A stretch of DNA of 64,000 nucleotides from Lithospermum erythrorhizon (taxonomy: Eukaryota; Streptophyta; Magnoliopsida; Boraginales; Boraginaceae): assembly GCA_019722365.1 (NCBI GenBank), contig JADFUC010001517.1, forward strand, positions 186,001 through 250,000, written 5' to 3'. A program made the position numbers and the translations under genes. Below the pieces are notes generated by a model. The model searched no databases and had not been told where the DNA came from. It saw only the letters and a program-made list of their open reading frames with translations. Of the stretch, positions 1 through 13,480 are shown in pieces (the stretch's first letter is position 1; the number at the start of each line of letters is the position of its first letter).

Positions 1-178
1 CTTCCATAATAATATAATACAATACATTTATAATATGTAAATAAAAAAATCTAGTTCAAAAACTAATACTTTTAGACACAGGTTTCAAGCTTTACCATAC
101 TTAGTAGATGTATACATTATTCTTAAGAATTGTCACACTACTAATAATCCACTATTATTGATATTATGATCATATGTT

Positions 179-921
179 TCACTTGTTAATGCCAGAGAAG
201 AAATGGTTGATGGCAGGCATGACTTCTGGAGGGCGTGTTCGGAGAAACTTTCTCAGGACATGTTGTGCATATCTCTCTCCTTCTTCTTCATTCTCAAATA
301 TAGCTGATGCACGGTGGGCTTTGTTGATCCTACCAAACACAACACGATTAAACATTTAAGTATACTAGTTTATATTACGACGCATTTATTACGCAATTCC
401 GATTTCTAAATATTTGATATATTTTTTATGTTTATTTTGAAATCATTCTAAAATTGTGTAAAACTTACACTCCTTCGAATTGTTTTAATTAATATTTTTA
501 TTTTTTGAATGGATATTTTAATAACGAATAACTCTTTAAATATAAGATGAAAAATTACGATACAATACGATGACTAATTATGGGTTATTTCATTAATCAT
601 ATTAACATGTTCTAGACCTCTCGATTACTTCATCAACTAACGTGAACACTTATCTATAATGATAATATTAAGGAAACGACGGAGATTTCACCAGATGTTT
701 TTACTTTACGATTCTGTTACATAATGTTGGAATAGAATGATGAAAATTTGCTTTGGGTATGGCTGTCTAACAGTTTTGATATTTAGTGCGCTCTAATTCA
801 TGCATACTTGGTACTGTGAAAATAATTTATCGTAATCCAATATACCAGATATAACTTTTATCATTATTTGTTAATTGAAACTAAAATTAGTAGTAGTAAA
901 CATCTATTATGATTCAAAGGG

Positions 922-989
<68 letters not shown>

Positions 990-1341
990 TCTACCAAAAG
1001 CATATAAAGATATGCTACATATTAATTTGTCACCACAAATTGTGTCAAATATCCAATGAATGTGACATTTATAATCATATCCACGGCTTACATTCAGAAT
1101 CAAGATCGGGAAGAAAAGATATATATCAACTATACCAAATCGGTACGCCCATAGATGGGGATACAAATATTACTTTAATAATTTGATATCCTCTAACTAA
1201 ATATATGGACGAATTCATCATCAATATAGTATCATCGAATTATTTGTTTTTATGTCGGTTAAATCAAGTATGATTTAAAAAAGTATAATTTAAATTTTTA
1301 AAGCGATCTCAATATATAAAATTCATATTTGTAGGGAACTA

Positions 1342-1398
<57 letters not shown>

Positions 1399-2263
1399 TC
1401 TACACAAAGCATACGCTTATTTAACTAATACATATTATAATAATAATAAAAATAGTTCTAATAATAATAAATAATAATTCTACACAAAGCATATAATTAT
1501 TTAACTAACACATATTATAATAATAATAATAACAATAGGTCTACATAAAATATATTATTATTTAATAGTAGTTAATTCCTATTAAAATTCATGAGTTATT
1601 AATTAAGAGGTAGAATTATTAATTAAAAAGATAATATTTTTGCCTAACTTTTAGAATTTTAGAGATAATAGTAATTTAGTAATTAATAGTGTGAAAATGG
1701 AATAAACGGAAGAAACACAACTCTTATTCACACTTTTATATATGTTTATTATATAGATTTGAGGAGACCCGTCTACATTGGTAGATTAAGACATTTCAAA
1801 TTGGTTCATAAGGAACTCGCCTACTTGACAGGTGAATACTTAATCAAATATTTTTTTTGAATATTCAAGTTCGAATGTTGTCGAATACGATCGAACTCAA
1901 ATCCTATTTTACCGTTCGAATGGTAAACGAATGCGAATACAAATGCCTTAATAATATGTTCATTTAAAATTTGAACCGAATATTCGATTCGAATTCGAAT
2001 ATTTGTATAGATATTTTATTGATTTATATGAAAATATGTATATTAGAATTCGAGCTCGAATATAAAATATGACGAATATCGAATCGAATTCGAGTATTGA
2101 TAGAATGGTATCGAATCGAATTTGATCTTAATTTTAGTATTCGATTCGAATACGAATTCGAATACTGTTATAAAAATTCAAATTCGGATGATATATTTCG
2201 ATTCACCTGGCCTCTCAGCTTGGTGTCTGCCCTACTCCCGATTTTCTTTCAATTGATTTTACA

Positions 2264-2332
<69 letters not shown>

Positions 2333-3226
2333 CCTGACATCCGGATTCATGAGCATGTTCCTGGTAAGCTGGAAAACACACATTCCACTTACGAAAGTCA
2401 TTGCGGCCAGTAAAGGGTATACCTGTCATTTCAAATATTATGCAAAAGAAATTAACAAGCTAAGTTTTTCATAATATTCTCATTATAATTTGAATGAGTT
2501 AATTTGATTCTATTTAAACTAACAACCATAAAAGTAACGGATTGGGTTAGTTTATTACTGAGTATTTGATTTTACATTTTGTCCAAGAGAATGTATAGAT
2601 GCATTTTTATGGGAAGTTGACAAGTTTGAAATAATGAAATACATAAAATAGAAAACAAAGAACAACGAGGCTACGATAAATGTGCATGGGTGCTAAGTCA
2701 TAATGTCGAAATAATTTATCGAGGGAAGGAACTAGGGTATGGAAGTAGTCGTCCTCCTAATGTCAAAAAAATTATAGTTATTTTTTAAAAAAAATATGTT
2801 GTTTGCCTCCTAAATTTTTATATTTTTTTTATAAGTATGGTATTAACTAATCCGCCCCCTTACATAAAGATCCGGTTCCGCCACTGAATTTACCCATCTT
2901 TCTTTTTAGCATAATCGTGCTTATATATCCACTTACAAGAATTAAATTCCAATATTTGAATTCTCGAGGATCAAAACACAACTTAAGCCCACTTATCACG
3001 AATCAAATTTACCATTAACTCATTTGTCCGGAAACATAATGTGCATACAAATGCATGGATCGGGAGAAAGCTTGGATGAAAGAATTAATTAGACGCATGC
3101 ATGAAACATGTAACTCAAGATAGAATAGAACATAAAAAGTAACCCACTTTATTCTTCAAAACATTTTCATTTCTCGCAACTTAAGTTTCCATAAAATATT
3201 ACCTCTGGTTTCATCCAACGCCCCAT
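179..3226 (-). CDS. B12D-like protein (NADH-ubiquinone reductase MLRQ-subunit family), complete, 3 exons
   Basis: Assembled from three exons: 3203-3226 (MGRWMKPE), 2334-2422 and 179-329, giving 87 residues. All junctions obey GT-AG (cag|gta acceptor of exon 2; gtcag|gtatat donor; ggtag|gatcaac acceptor of exon 3) and the reading phase is kept. The product reads MGRWMKPE-VYPLLAAMTF...FQLTRNMLMNPDVR-INKAHR..., ending PPEVMPAINHFFSGINK. This matches the B12D family layout: short N-terminus, one membrane segment (about residues 11-28), NPxVR, then a basic C-terminal half with RKFxRxRPPExMPAINxFF. Family length is about 85-95 residues. Family members are small mitochondrial proteins related to the complex I MLRQ subunit. 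An in-frame stop two codons before the ATG supports the start. Introns are 330-2333 and 2423-3202; the first is packed with AAT arrays, one directly after the exon 2 donor. The family assignment is from recalled motifs. Confidence 0.88.
922..989. repeat. (AAT)n microsatellite
   Basis: About 22 uninterrupted trinucleotide units inside the large B12D-like intron. It is followed by a 'ttctaccaaaagcat' flank that recurs after the later arrays. Confidence 0.97.
1342..1560. repeat. Compound tandem block: (AAT)n arrays alternating with a ~40-bp unit
   Basis: A pure AAT array at 1342-1399 is followed by three diverging copies of 'tctacacaaagcata...ttatttaacta...catattataataataat' starting near 1399, 1479 and 1540. 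Microsatellite and flank were therefore duplicated together. It lies in the B12D-like intron. Confidence 0.85.
1850..2190. repeat. TCGAAT-rich cryptic simple sequence
   Basis: Dense runs of ttcgaa, attcgaat, gaattcgaat and close variants, many of them palindromic, so the block can fold on itself. It lies in the B12D-like intron. No reading frame or known transposon end was recognised. Confidence 0.7.
2265..2329. repeat. (ATT)n microsatellite abutting a 5' splice site
   Basis: About 21 units. On the gene's sense strand this is an AAT array starting five nucleotides after the exon 2 donor (cag|gtata followed by taataat...). Confidence 0.96.
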
Positions 3227-5430
3227 CTTTTATAGATTGTGAATACCTTTAATTCTTGAACAACTAAATGTGAAACGTGAAGTTGAGATAAGAGATTATA
3301 GAGCTATCTAAACTTTGTGCTACGTTTGAAAAAAATGGATATATATATATATAAGGGATTAGTGAACTTTTAATATACTATATATATTGAAATAAAACTC
3401 TTGTGTATGTTTTGATGCAAATTGCAACCAATTGTCTGGTTATTTATATACTCCGTATATATTACATTTACTTTATACCACTTTTGAAAGTCAGAAAATT
3501 GAATTTGAAAGTCAATCAATGGTGGAATTGCTTGTACGCAAGAAAATGGTTGTTTTCAGTTTTGAAGCCATGACTCCTTAGGGGAAAAAAAAAACCCAGG
3601 TGTTAGCTCTTGCTCATTCCATGATTATATGACTATATATATATCTCAGAAAATTATATTTGCAAGCCTTATTATTTGAAAATGGAATTTTAATATCATC
3701 AATTCACAAATGGTTCGACCACTTCATACTGTGTGGTTTTCTAGGAGATATAAAACCTAAAAGATGCACCTTAGATGGCATGTATAAATACAAGTGAATT
3801 AATTTGAAATTGTATATGTATTGAGAGGCAATATTTTCAATGTGCCGGCAAAGGATGAACAATAACAATAACGGAAGGGCGGACTCAGAAATTGAAGTTA
3901 CGACAAGCTAATTCATACTCCGTATTTGTTAACAATTTAAATAGTACTTTTACGAGATAAATTTTTTATTAAAAACAATAACTGTATCAAAAATTTGAAA
4001 ATAAATGTCATAATTTTCTAAATTTAGGGATCATGATAAATTTTAGAGAGAAATATTTTATTGATAATAATTGTTGTAAAATTGCAAAGCTTACAACTAG
4101 ACATCTCATATAGACAAATAGTAAACATAAAAATAATAGTAAATATAACAAATATGATAATTAGATCAACTTATCCTTTCAAGTTTATTTGTTGTCATTC
4201 AAAGCTGGCCTCAGACTCCAAATATTTTCATATGCATGACATTACCATATAATATTCCAATATTATTCCCAAGTCAAGCATCGAAATCACAATTAGAGAT
4301 AACTTGGAATTAATATGTCTCAAATCAGTAAAATCAAACTCGAATACCTTGAAAAATTATCCACAAACTCCTGACTTGATACTTCAACCTATATCTTCAA
4401 TGTTCTCCCCAAAAAAAGCTAAATGCAACTTTTTGTAAAATAAATGGTTCAAAATCATGGTTCAAAGAGATGCAATCGAGGAAGTTAAGGGTCCAATTAT
4501 GTCGGAAAATTTATATCCAACTATTATGGGTGGAAAACCGGATACAAGCGTTAGGCTTCAGATCAAACATTTACAAGGTTAAGATTATAAAAAAAGTGAC
4601 AATACCTACGGCCCCCTCGAAAACTAATATGTCCACGATGACCTATGTAGTCCGATGATCATGGCAGGGCAAACCAAATCTAATAAATTCAAATCAATCA
4701 GAGTAAAACAAAGTCTAAATAGCTGACAAATAATCGAAAATTAGAATCATATGCGCAGAGACTGTAGCAACACAAAAAGAAAAACAAATAGAGGTATGAA
4801 AAATCTTTTGTCATCAAATCATAACGGGAGACCATCAATGCAAAGAAGCTCAGTTAAGTCTAATGAAATTTTCAGGAAGAAGACGCGATAAATCTTATGT
4901 TTTACTACTTTGAATAAATAAAGCTCAATGATTTAAAACAATGATGTCCGAAAATATCAAAGAAAACAAAATTAATGCACCCAATTTACCAAGAGTAGAA
5001 AATTTAAATTGTCCGGCGAAGCGGCTATGTAATGTCAAGTAACCACCCTGTCGTATTGAAATTTTAAAATATTAGAATCATAACTTGCTCTTATACCATG
5101 ATAAAATATAGAGAGAGAACTTTATTGATGAATTACTTATTGTGAAATATAATATTGTGTCTTATTTTTAGACACATTAAATCTAAACCTATAGTAGCCT
5201 CCAAAATACTTAGATGTAGTTCAATATCCTGACGGACTCGGCCCATTATTCTAATGAATACCTACTAACCAAACCATAACTCGAATTACCTGAGCAACAA
5301 TGCCTACCGGGCCAACTACTAACCTAAGAACAATGCCACTGGGGACCGCCTCAACTCAATCGCTAAAACCAAAATCACACAAAACATCGCAAATAAATCA
5401 GCCAAAACAATACTAGAATACGCGCAAAAG
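3227..5430. other. Intergenic stretch with LTR-like repeat fragments
   Basis: Two similar blocks start at about 4033 and 5101 ('tgata..at.tagagaga', then 'ttattgat'). Just left of the second, the minus strand reads tggtataagagc, close to the initiator-Met primer-binding site tggtatcagagc common in Copia elements. I infer a small decayed LTR element on the minus strand. The part at 4125-4265 is also found near 16440-16580. No coding capacity is recognisable. Confidence 0.45.
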
Positions 5431-6139
5431 AGACGGGAAAAAAATCCCGACCCAAATTGAGTCGGCCTGAGTCGGGGAGTCGGTCTCATCATTCAAAACT
5501 CCAAATCACATGAAATGGTTTTGAGACTAGATAGAGTCGGAAATTGACAAAATTAAAAAACATATAAAAATAAAATAAAATAGATCCCGATCTATACCTG
5601 CCTCCAAATGTCTCACCTTCCGTCTCATTTGTAACAATTTATAAATTAAAGTTGACCCGTCTCTATCCTGCCTCCATTCCTAAAAATACTAAAATCGATT
5701 CAAACCCTCCCCATTCCTCATCTGCTACCGCCTCCCTCCCCCCATTTCAGATTTACCCCCCCCGCCGAAAAACGCCCTACCACCCCACCACCACCGCAGT
5801 TTGGGTCACAATCCCCCTCCTTTCCTCATAGTTCCGCCCTCCTCCTTACAATTGATTACGTAATTGATTATATTTAATTTTAGCTTATTTGTAATATTTG
5901 ATTTATGTTTTAATTTTTTGTTATTATTTGATTATTTTGATTATGCTCTTTTGATAACATTCGAATATGTTCTAATGCATTTGATTATGCTTGATTATTT
6001 GATTATGTTTAATTATTTGTGTCTCACTTATTTATTCTAATGCTTCAATCTGATTATGTCTCGAATTTTTATTATTTTTATTTATTATTTAAATTAGTTT
6101 TATTTGTTATTTCAAAGAATAATGAATTAATCTAGAATT

Positions 6140-7200
6140 ATGAATGAATATGAAATAGTTTATATCTTTGAAAGTAGTTATATCGAGTAGTTAATTTTTT
6201 CGATTAGCTTATATCTTACTATCATTCAATAATTGTCGTCAATAAATTAACATTTGTTTGTCAATTGTTGAACAGTTTGAATAGTTTAAATTGTTGTCAG
6301 TTGAATAGTTGAATCAAGTTATTATTTAAATAGTTTTATTTAAGTGTTGTGTCTATAGTTGAATAGTTTGAATATAATTGAATATTTGAATATTGTTGAA
6401 TAGTTTGAATAGTTGAATATCATTATATTTATGTCAATATATTGAATATTTCATATTCCTGCTGAATAGCTGAATACAATTGAATGGGCTGAATACGTTG
6501 AAGAAGTTAATTATAGTTGAATATTGTTGAACAGTTGATTAGTCATTTGAATAGTGTATATTATGTCAATATCGTCAATATAGTTTTTAATATAGTTGAA
6601 TATAAATTGGGAGTTGCATAGCTTGAATAGTTGGAATTGTCAATAGTTGATTTGCTGTTTTGAATGGTCGGAATAGCGAAATTGGTCAATAGTTAAATGC
6701 TGATTAGTATAGCGAAATTGTTTCTGCTTGAATAAGATAGTTGATCATATTGTCAATAGTATGCTTAATTGTTAAATTGTTAATTAGTTAATTTGGTAGG
6801 TGGTTTAATTGTTAATGAAACTCATAATTAGTTAACGGTCGAACCCATAGTCAAATTATAATGGTTTTAACTTAGTTAACTTAGTTAAATTAGTTAAATT
6901 GTTAACGGTTTAAACATTGGGCTTAATAAAATTGTTAGTTGAAATCTGTTTTAAATCAATAGTGAAATTGTTAATGGTATAGTTAACTTGTTAGTGAAAC
7001 GGTGTGTTAGCGTGAAAACTTCTGTAAAGTCCTTGTTAGCTAGCCGTTAGTCATGGAAAAGTTTGTTCATTGTTATTTATGAAACAACAGGAATCGTTAG
7101 TTGTGAATAGTTTATATAGCGTTGTGAATAGTTGTGTTTACTTGTGAATAATTGTTATGAATAGGTAAGAATTGTTAGCTGTAGAATTTGTTTGAATAAT
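6140..7200. repeat. TTGAATAG-type simple-sequence region
   Basis: Dense irregular iterations of ttgaatagt, gttgaat and gttaattg variants with no fixed period. A similar stretch (ttatagtttgttatag) lies at 8510-8800. Both belong to the non-coding part of the CACTA-like element. Confidence 0.7.
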
Positions 7201-10200
7201 AGTTAAAAACATTTTAATATTTCTAATTTGATTAGGCTGTAGATGGCACGTATGTAATAATTTATATGCTGAATGAGAAGATAATGAGAACGACAAGGCG
7301 CCGACCTCCAAAAAGCCCAGGACTCGGTATTCTATAATGGTTCTGACGACTCGGCCTTCGTCCCTCAGATAGAGCCGCCCCCAAGACGACATCGCTTCTA
7401 TACACACGCAATGCATTTATCGTCAGACTTTTCCTGGTTCAGCCACCACGCGGTCTTTCCTACCGCTTCCTGTGGACTCACTTCGACCTACAGACGAGCC
7501 TTTGGCCGCCTCACAGTGATTTCAATGACGATGATGGTGCTGCACGGATCGGATCGACGAATTCAGCATCATCGCAATGGTACTACCATATTTATGGCAT
7601 TTGCACTGGCCCACTGTGACGGTCCCCAAGTGGTTGGAATTAGAGATCCTACAATTGCAGTTCCAATTTGAAATAGTTATTTTATTTATTTATGAGAATA
7701 ACCATGATGCCGGTTTTTACTTAGCTACGGGCGCCCCGATGCTACGGCTCTTCCTGCCAGTATTGCAGATGACGCGTGGGGTTCGATCAGTTCGCCCTCG
7801 TATCGCATCTTGAGATTAGGGACTACATCCGAGATCGCCTCAAGTAGCCCTGCAAAATAAGGTTAGTTGGAAAATATTTTGAGCGATTTATAGTCTAATT
7901 AGATTTTGTTTTATTTGTTTTTTCAGAGATATACGATAAAGACGTGGATCTGCATGAAAAGTTCTAACCGACATTCGAGCGAGACGCTAAGAAGCTGAGA
8001 ACTTTCGACGCCCGCCATGAAGAGGAAGACTCTCTCGAGGCACCGGATTGTGAGCCTGAGTCGACATGCAGCTGAAGCCGCCTGGTGTACCTCCGCTAAC
8101 CGATTGGGAGCAAGATTTATCGATCGCCTGACGAAAGCAATGGATCGCCAGATAAAGTAGTCGAATCGACGAGTTCTGGGCGCCCAGTGGGCTTTAATGG
8201 CCAAAGATCCATTCTAAGTTGAAAGCTCACTCAATCTGTCAGTCATATAAAACAAATATTTGTTTTAATTTTGTTTTGCTCTACCTAATTATTTGTGTTG
8301 AATTTATAACAATTTATTCTCTCTTTTGTATTTCGTGATAGCTAAGACTGGTGCTGGTGGGTTCAACACTGGTATCCCCATGGGCATTAAAGAAGATGTT
8401 GATATTCTGAGGAGACGGGGCTTAAGTTTACGAATTCAAGTCAGACATGGGCATTTGAAAGATACGGGTTTGTTCATTTTATATGTTTTGTTTATGGATT
8501 ATGTTGCCGTGAATAGTTGTGAATAATTGTTAGAAGCAAGTGTAATAGTTGTTATAGCTTGTAAATATTATTATAGTTTCAGGAATAGTTTATTATAATA
8601 TTGGTAGCTAAGTATAGTTTATTATAGTTATGCTAATAAGTAAAATAGTTGTTATATTGTGGAATAGTTGTTATAGATGTAATAGTTTATATAGTTGTTA
8701 TAATTTGTTGTAAATAGTTAGTTTGTTATAGTTTATTATAGTTTATATAGTTGTTATAGTTTGTTTAGTTTGTTATAGTTTGTTTTGTTTGAATTATTTA
8801 GTTTATAAGGGAGCCCTTTACAGCGAATGTGTTCAAAATACGCAGAACAAGACAAGTGAGCTCCACGAGGCCTACGAGGACATAAAGATCCGTGCAAGTT
8901 TCCACCGTGGAAGCATCAAGGACCTTCCACGGATGTCCAAAGTGGGACGGCTGGGTATGTGGTGCTCGTGTCATGAGAGTCTGCTGTTTGTAGCTGCTGG
9001 TATGATCAGCACACCACCTCCGCACGGTGTGGTGCTGGGCCCCAGGAGCTCAAAGTAGAAAAACAAAGAGAAAGAGGCAGAAGAGAGAAATGTAGCCTGC
9101 CGAGAGTTTGAAAATGTATGAGGAGTCAGTCATGTAGAAATGCTGAGGCCGATTCTTTTAAAGTCATTTATGTCACGTTTAGCAGCAGGGCAGCTTCTTC
9201 CAAGGACCTCAGAGTCACAAGTAAATGATCTACATTAATGCAGCTCGATCGGGCGATCGGATTGTCGGGTCTATACTTTCGAGTTACGACACCCACCCCT
9301 CGCTCACGCCCATGCGAGCATCAGCTCGAGACCTGCATATGCGCCCATCATTACCGACATTTCCCCACATCCCTAACCTCAAGATGGTTTCGCTTCCAAG
9401 ATGATATAAGGATTAGATTGATACATTGTTTAGATTGTGTTATGTACATTTGACTATTTGTGTTATGCATTTTATTAGTAATGGTCATAGTTATGTACTT
9501 AGTACGTGTTATGTATTTTATTATTGAATTATTTGTTGTGTTTTGTTTGTTTATTGGTTATGCCTGATGTTATGTCATTTTGGGTTTATGTTTTGGTGTT
9601 TCTTGCGGTGCTGAACTACTATTATTTGTCATCCGTTTTTTCGCGGTGTTCACGATCGAGACTTTAGGATGAGTCGTCATAGACGGGCGATGAAAAAACC
9701 ATCCAGATGGGTACTCAGAATTTGAGATGTGGACGGAGACGGGTTATGAAAACGAAGAAACGTCCGAGACGATAATTTTTGCCGAGAGCAAGATATATTT
9801 AAAAGTACTTTCACATTCTTAAAGTATCAGAACCCCATTCACATACCTGCATACTGTATTTCTATTTAACAAAAAATCATTAATTTATATCAATAATCAT
9901 AATATGTTATATCATTTAAATTTAAATCAATCATAACTACGTTATAGGCCGACGCAGATATGTGTAACACAATCATAATCACATATACTACGATTAGATT
10001 ACATGCAAGATGAGATTATAAGATCTTTGTTTTCACTAATGACCCATCACACGTTAATATGTATTTAGAGGCTTAACCGTTACTTTAATTCGTGATATGT
10101 CGGAAAACGCAATTATGTATCACACTAATTTACACATTCACCTGAATATTATTTATGTAACATCATATTCCACTAATATTATTTGAAACATAATATCTCC

Positions 10201-10300
10201 ACTAACAATCGTGAATCGAAATTGTAAAAAACCATTAAATATTGAATAAATGAATGGACGCCCGTCTCTGTCTCGCCTCCTTTAACCTGCTCCAAGGTCC
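7200..10300. other. GC-richer unrecognised interior of the CACTA-like element
   Basis: Blocks of coding-like composition at 7250-8220 and 8800-9400 are separated by AT-rich simple sequence. Short open frames occur on both strands, but none gives a family match I can defend. This may be the degraded second gene that such elements often carry. It ends in AT-rich sequence before the minisatellite at 10340. Confidence 0.35.
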
Positions 10301-10339
10301 GTTTCATTTAAGTGACTTTTGATCGAAACGGGGGCCGCA

Positions 10340-10670
10340 TAACACCCCGAATTTTATCCGCCTCCCTTTTGTATTAGTATAATATTTAAAACACATTAAA
10401 CAACACTCCGACTCCATCCCGTCTCCTTTTTGTATTAGTATCATATTTAAACATTACTTTAAATACCTCGACTTATCCCGCCTCCTTTGTATTAGTATAA
10501 TATTTAAAACCTTATTTAAATAATCCTACCCATCCCGCCTCCTTTTTGTAGTTAGTATCATATTTAAAACATTGCTTAAAATACCCGACTCTATCCCGTC
10601 TCCCTTTTTGTATACATTAGTATAATATTTAAACCTTATTTAAATAATTCACCCATCCCTGCCTATCCTC
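10340..10670. repeat. Minisatellite, ~62-bp unit, about five copies
   Basis: Each unit reads roughly 'cccgcctcctttttgtatt' + 'agtataatatttaaaac' + a ttatttaaat-type tail + 'ctacccat'. Copies begin near 10356, 10417, 10477, 10533 and 10594. Units differ by small indels and substitutions. It lies just upstream of the CACTA transposase remnant. Confidence 0.85.
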
Positions 10671-10849
10671 AATACTAATCAAGCTCGGCAATAAATTTTG
10701 AAAACGTAATTTATTTAAACACTATCATCCACAAAAACACTATCAAAAAAACACCCCTAACCCCAAAAACGATCCTCCACCAAAAAACCATAATTCTATC
10801 AAACGGAGGAAAAAGCATACTACGACTAAGGCTTCTGAACCACTACATG

Positions 10850-13480
10850 GGATGGCTGCATCAATTTACAAAGTATCATTAATACGCGAAATCCGGTTAA
10901 ATTAAGTCAGGTCTAAATGCCCAGAATGTTTTCACAAGTGGTTTCATAATCAAGCTGCTAATAAATGTGGCAACATACCTGATGATTTTTATGAGCAAAA
11001 AAGATCACAAGTCCTCCTGCTCTTGCCCAAACAGTAAAAATACATGCTTGTGTCAATAATTGCATGCTTTTACAAAGAGACCGAAACGCCGACTCGTGTC
11101 ATGCCAAGAAAGTAGATACGAGCCAAGCCGATTGACAACGAAACAAAGATCGCTAAAGGTTTCGTATACTTACCACTCAGGTCCGCCTTCAACTGCTATA
11201 TACGCCTGAGTAAGCACGCAGATATTTATTACGGCGTACCGCCGGACACAAACAGAAACCGACGGATTTCACCCTCGGACGGTGTCATGCGAAGAATTCG
11301 CTGACGCAACATATCCAAAGATTTTCGCAGAGCCGAGAAATGTTCGCACGGTTTGGGTGCCTCATGTTTTAGTCCTGGTTTGGCAAACAATTATTCTTCT
11401 TCTTGGCTGCTGATCATCTGCATATAATTTTACCACTGTGATTGCATGAAGAAATCATATATGTTCTTATTCTAATTATACTGTGTACAAAAAATCCCGG
11501 AGCAGATTTATTGCTTTCCTCCGACCTTTGATTCATGTAGCTGGGGCGCAGTCAAGTGGAATAATGGTATCAGACCTCATGCATCGAACGAACAAAATTT
11601 CAACATTTGTGGTTGCTTGATGTGAGCCCATTAGCGATTTCCCATATGAATGTTGTCCCTGGCCTACAATACACGGGAGGTTGGGCCTTTGCCCGCATTG
11701 TATGGAAAATAATCGGAGCATTTCACCTGCCAGGCGCCTAAAACATTGTTGAGTCCGATTGCCAACGCCCCTTCTTTGTCGTGGACATCCTTTAGGGACA
11801 AAAATGCCTCATGAAGTGAACACTATCCGCACTCGCAATCTATGAAACCTTTAATTGGCTCGAATATTATATTTACTGATCCTCGATGTCTTCTGCAAAG
11901 GCCCATTGTTCAAAATTTGATGATCACCGGGTATAATGTTCAATTGCTAACCGGTGTAAGAAAAGTATTTTAAGTCGAGTTATTGGCCGCAATAAAAATC
12001 AATAACATCGATCATAATTCGAGAAAGAATAACAATGGTGAAAATTTATTACATAATCGCAGAATTGGATGTTCCTTAAAGACAAAGATAATGAACTGCC
12101 CAGGCTTCGATGCATCGGGAGATCTCACTTGTTCGAGGACGAGTTGCAATATGAAATACGTATAAAACATAAACCAAAAGCGACTATATTTCTTTAACCT
12201 GCAACAAAAGATTTTGAAATGGGTGTCCCGTCTACAATTACCCGATGGATACGCTCAAACATTGGGTAAAGATGCAAAGAAATGTGAACCTTAGTTTGTT
12301 CTAAAAAGTCATGATGTTCATATTATTGTCCAACGGTTACTTCCCAGAGACTTTATTATCTCCGCCCAATCCCATATTGAAACAATCACAGAAAGGGTGT
12401 TATTTCTTTCGCGATATGTCAAGAAAGAACTCGAAATGCTGAACTGAGTACCATGAATATTGTTAGAGATAATTTGTAAGATGGAGAAGATATTCACCTT
12501 CGCTTTTTGATGTAATTGAACACCATACATTTGCTAGCATGGTTTTAAATGGAGGTCCCGCAAAGAGGGATGACGTACTCCCTTTCGAAGCCTGTGGAGT
12601 TTTTCACTTTATTGTGCTTTTCAAACTATTTCATATTTACTCATCTAACTTAACCCTTACAAATGTTTGTGGATATTTCGTGGGTACCGGAAGAAATGTA
12701 AAGGCAACGTATCATGGTCAATACGCGAGGTATACTGGTCAAAGAGGTTTCAAACTTTTGTTCAATGTACTCGGTGAGTGACTTAAACCAACTTAAATCG
12801 ACCATGAGGCACGAATGACTGACCCCCGATTTGATGACCCAACTCGCTTGTCATTGTTTTCATAGCCCAGACGGGCACGCTTGTAAGTAGAAGCATAGAT
12901 ATTATGGAAGAACCATAACACCGCTTTCATGTGTATATTCTATGTGCAATACGCCCGGTTACATTTAAACTCTTCAAGAAGTGTATATTTTTAGCATTTC
13001 AATTAACAATTTTTATATGATATAATACTTAAATTAAACGCATAACGCTTTGTTTTAGATCTACCATGATTGGTTTGATGAATCAATCCCGGCGCTACTG
13101 CATCGCATGCAGAAATCAGCACGCTACCAATAATTCTCACGAATGGTTTCAAAAGGCATGAATATTATGATGGCCACGACACCGAGAATTTTCATTAGGA
13201 ACCGCACTTAAATCAAAGATTTACATCAATCCGTACTATTTTGATATCAAAGTGCGCGATGGTAATAAAAGCACTTACAATAATGTGTTTTGTGTCATGG
13301 TTCACGCTACCAAGACGATGATCATGTTGACTACTATGGTGTCTTGTGAGAGTATCTGGGAGTTGTCAGATGGTTTGAGTTTTCACGGCTTAACGCTGGC
13401 CTCTTCAAATGTTTTTGGTTTGACACAGCGCCTGACGCAAGCGCATCCGGTTAATCAAACGGTTCAAATCAAACACAAAA
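10850..13480 (+). pseudogene. TNP2-type CACTA transposase, degenerate, multi-frame
   Basis: The usual order of CACTA transposase landmarks can be read on the plus strand, with repeated frame changes. KIHACVNNCML at about 11035-11075 is the zinc-binding 'KIHACPNDCILF' region. DFAAEPRNVR-like text lies near 11320, KNPGAD near 11490, and WPTIHGRLGLCPHCMENN near 11670-11715 (family GRLACPxCME). KSHDVHIIVQRLLP lies near 12307-12350 (family KSHDCHVLxQRLLP, DUF4218), and DHVDYYGV near 13325-13345 (DUF4216). No single frame is open for more than about 130 codons. Encoded activity would be cut-and-paste transposition, but this copy cannot make it. Confidence 0.75.

Noticed and set aside
864..1166. Open frame with a long isoleucine run
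   Set aside because: It is only the AAT microsatellite read as codons, inside an intron.
2097..2474. Plus-strand open frame of 125 codons
   Set aside because: Most of it is the ATT array and the antisense of the B12D-like exon 2.
7411..8204. Several overlapping frames as host genes
   Set aside because: They alternate strands, lack motifs and splice logic, and lie inside the CACTA-like element.
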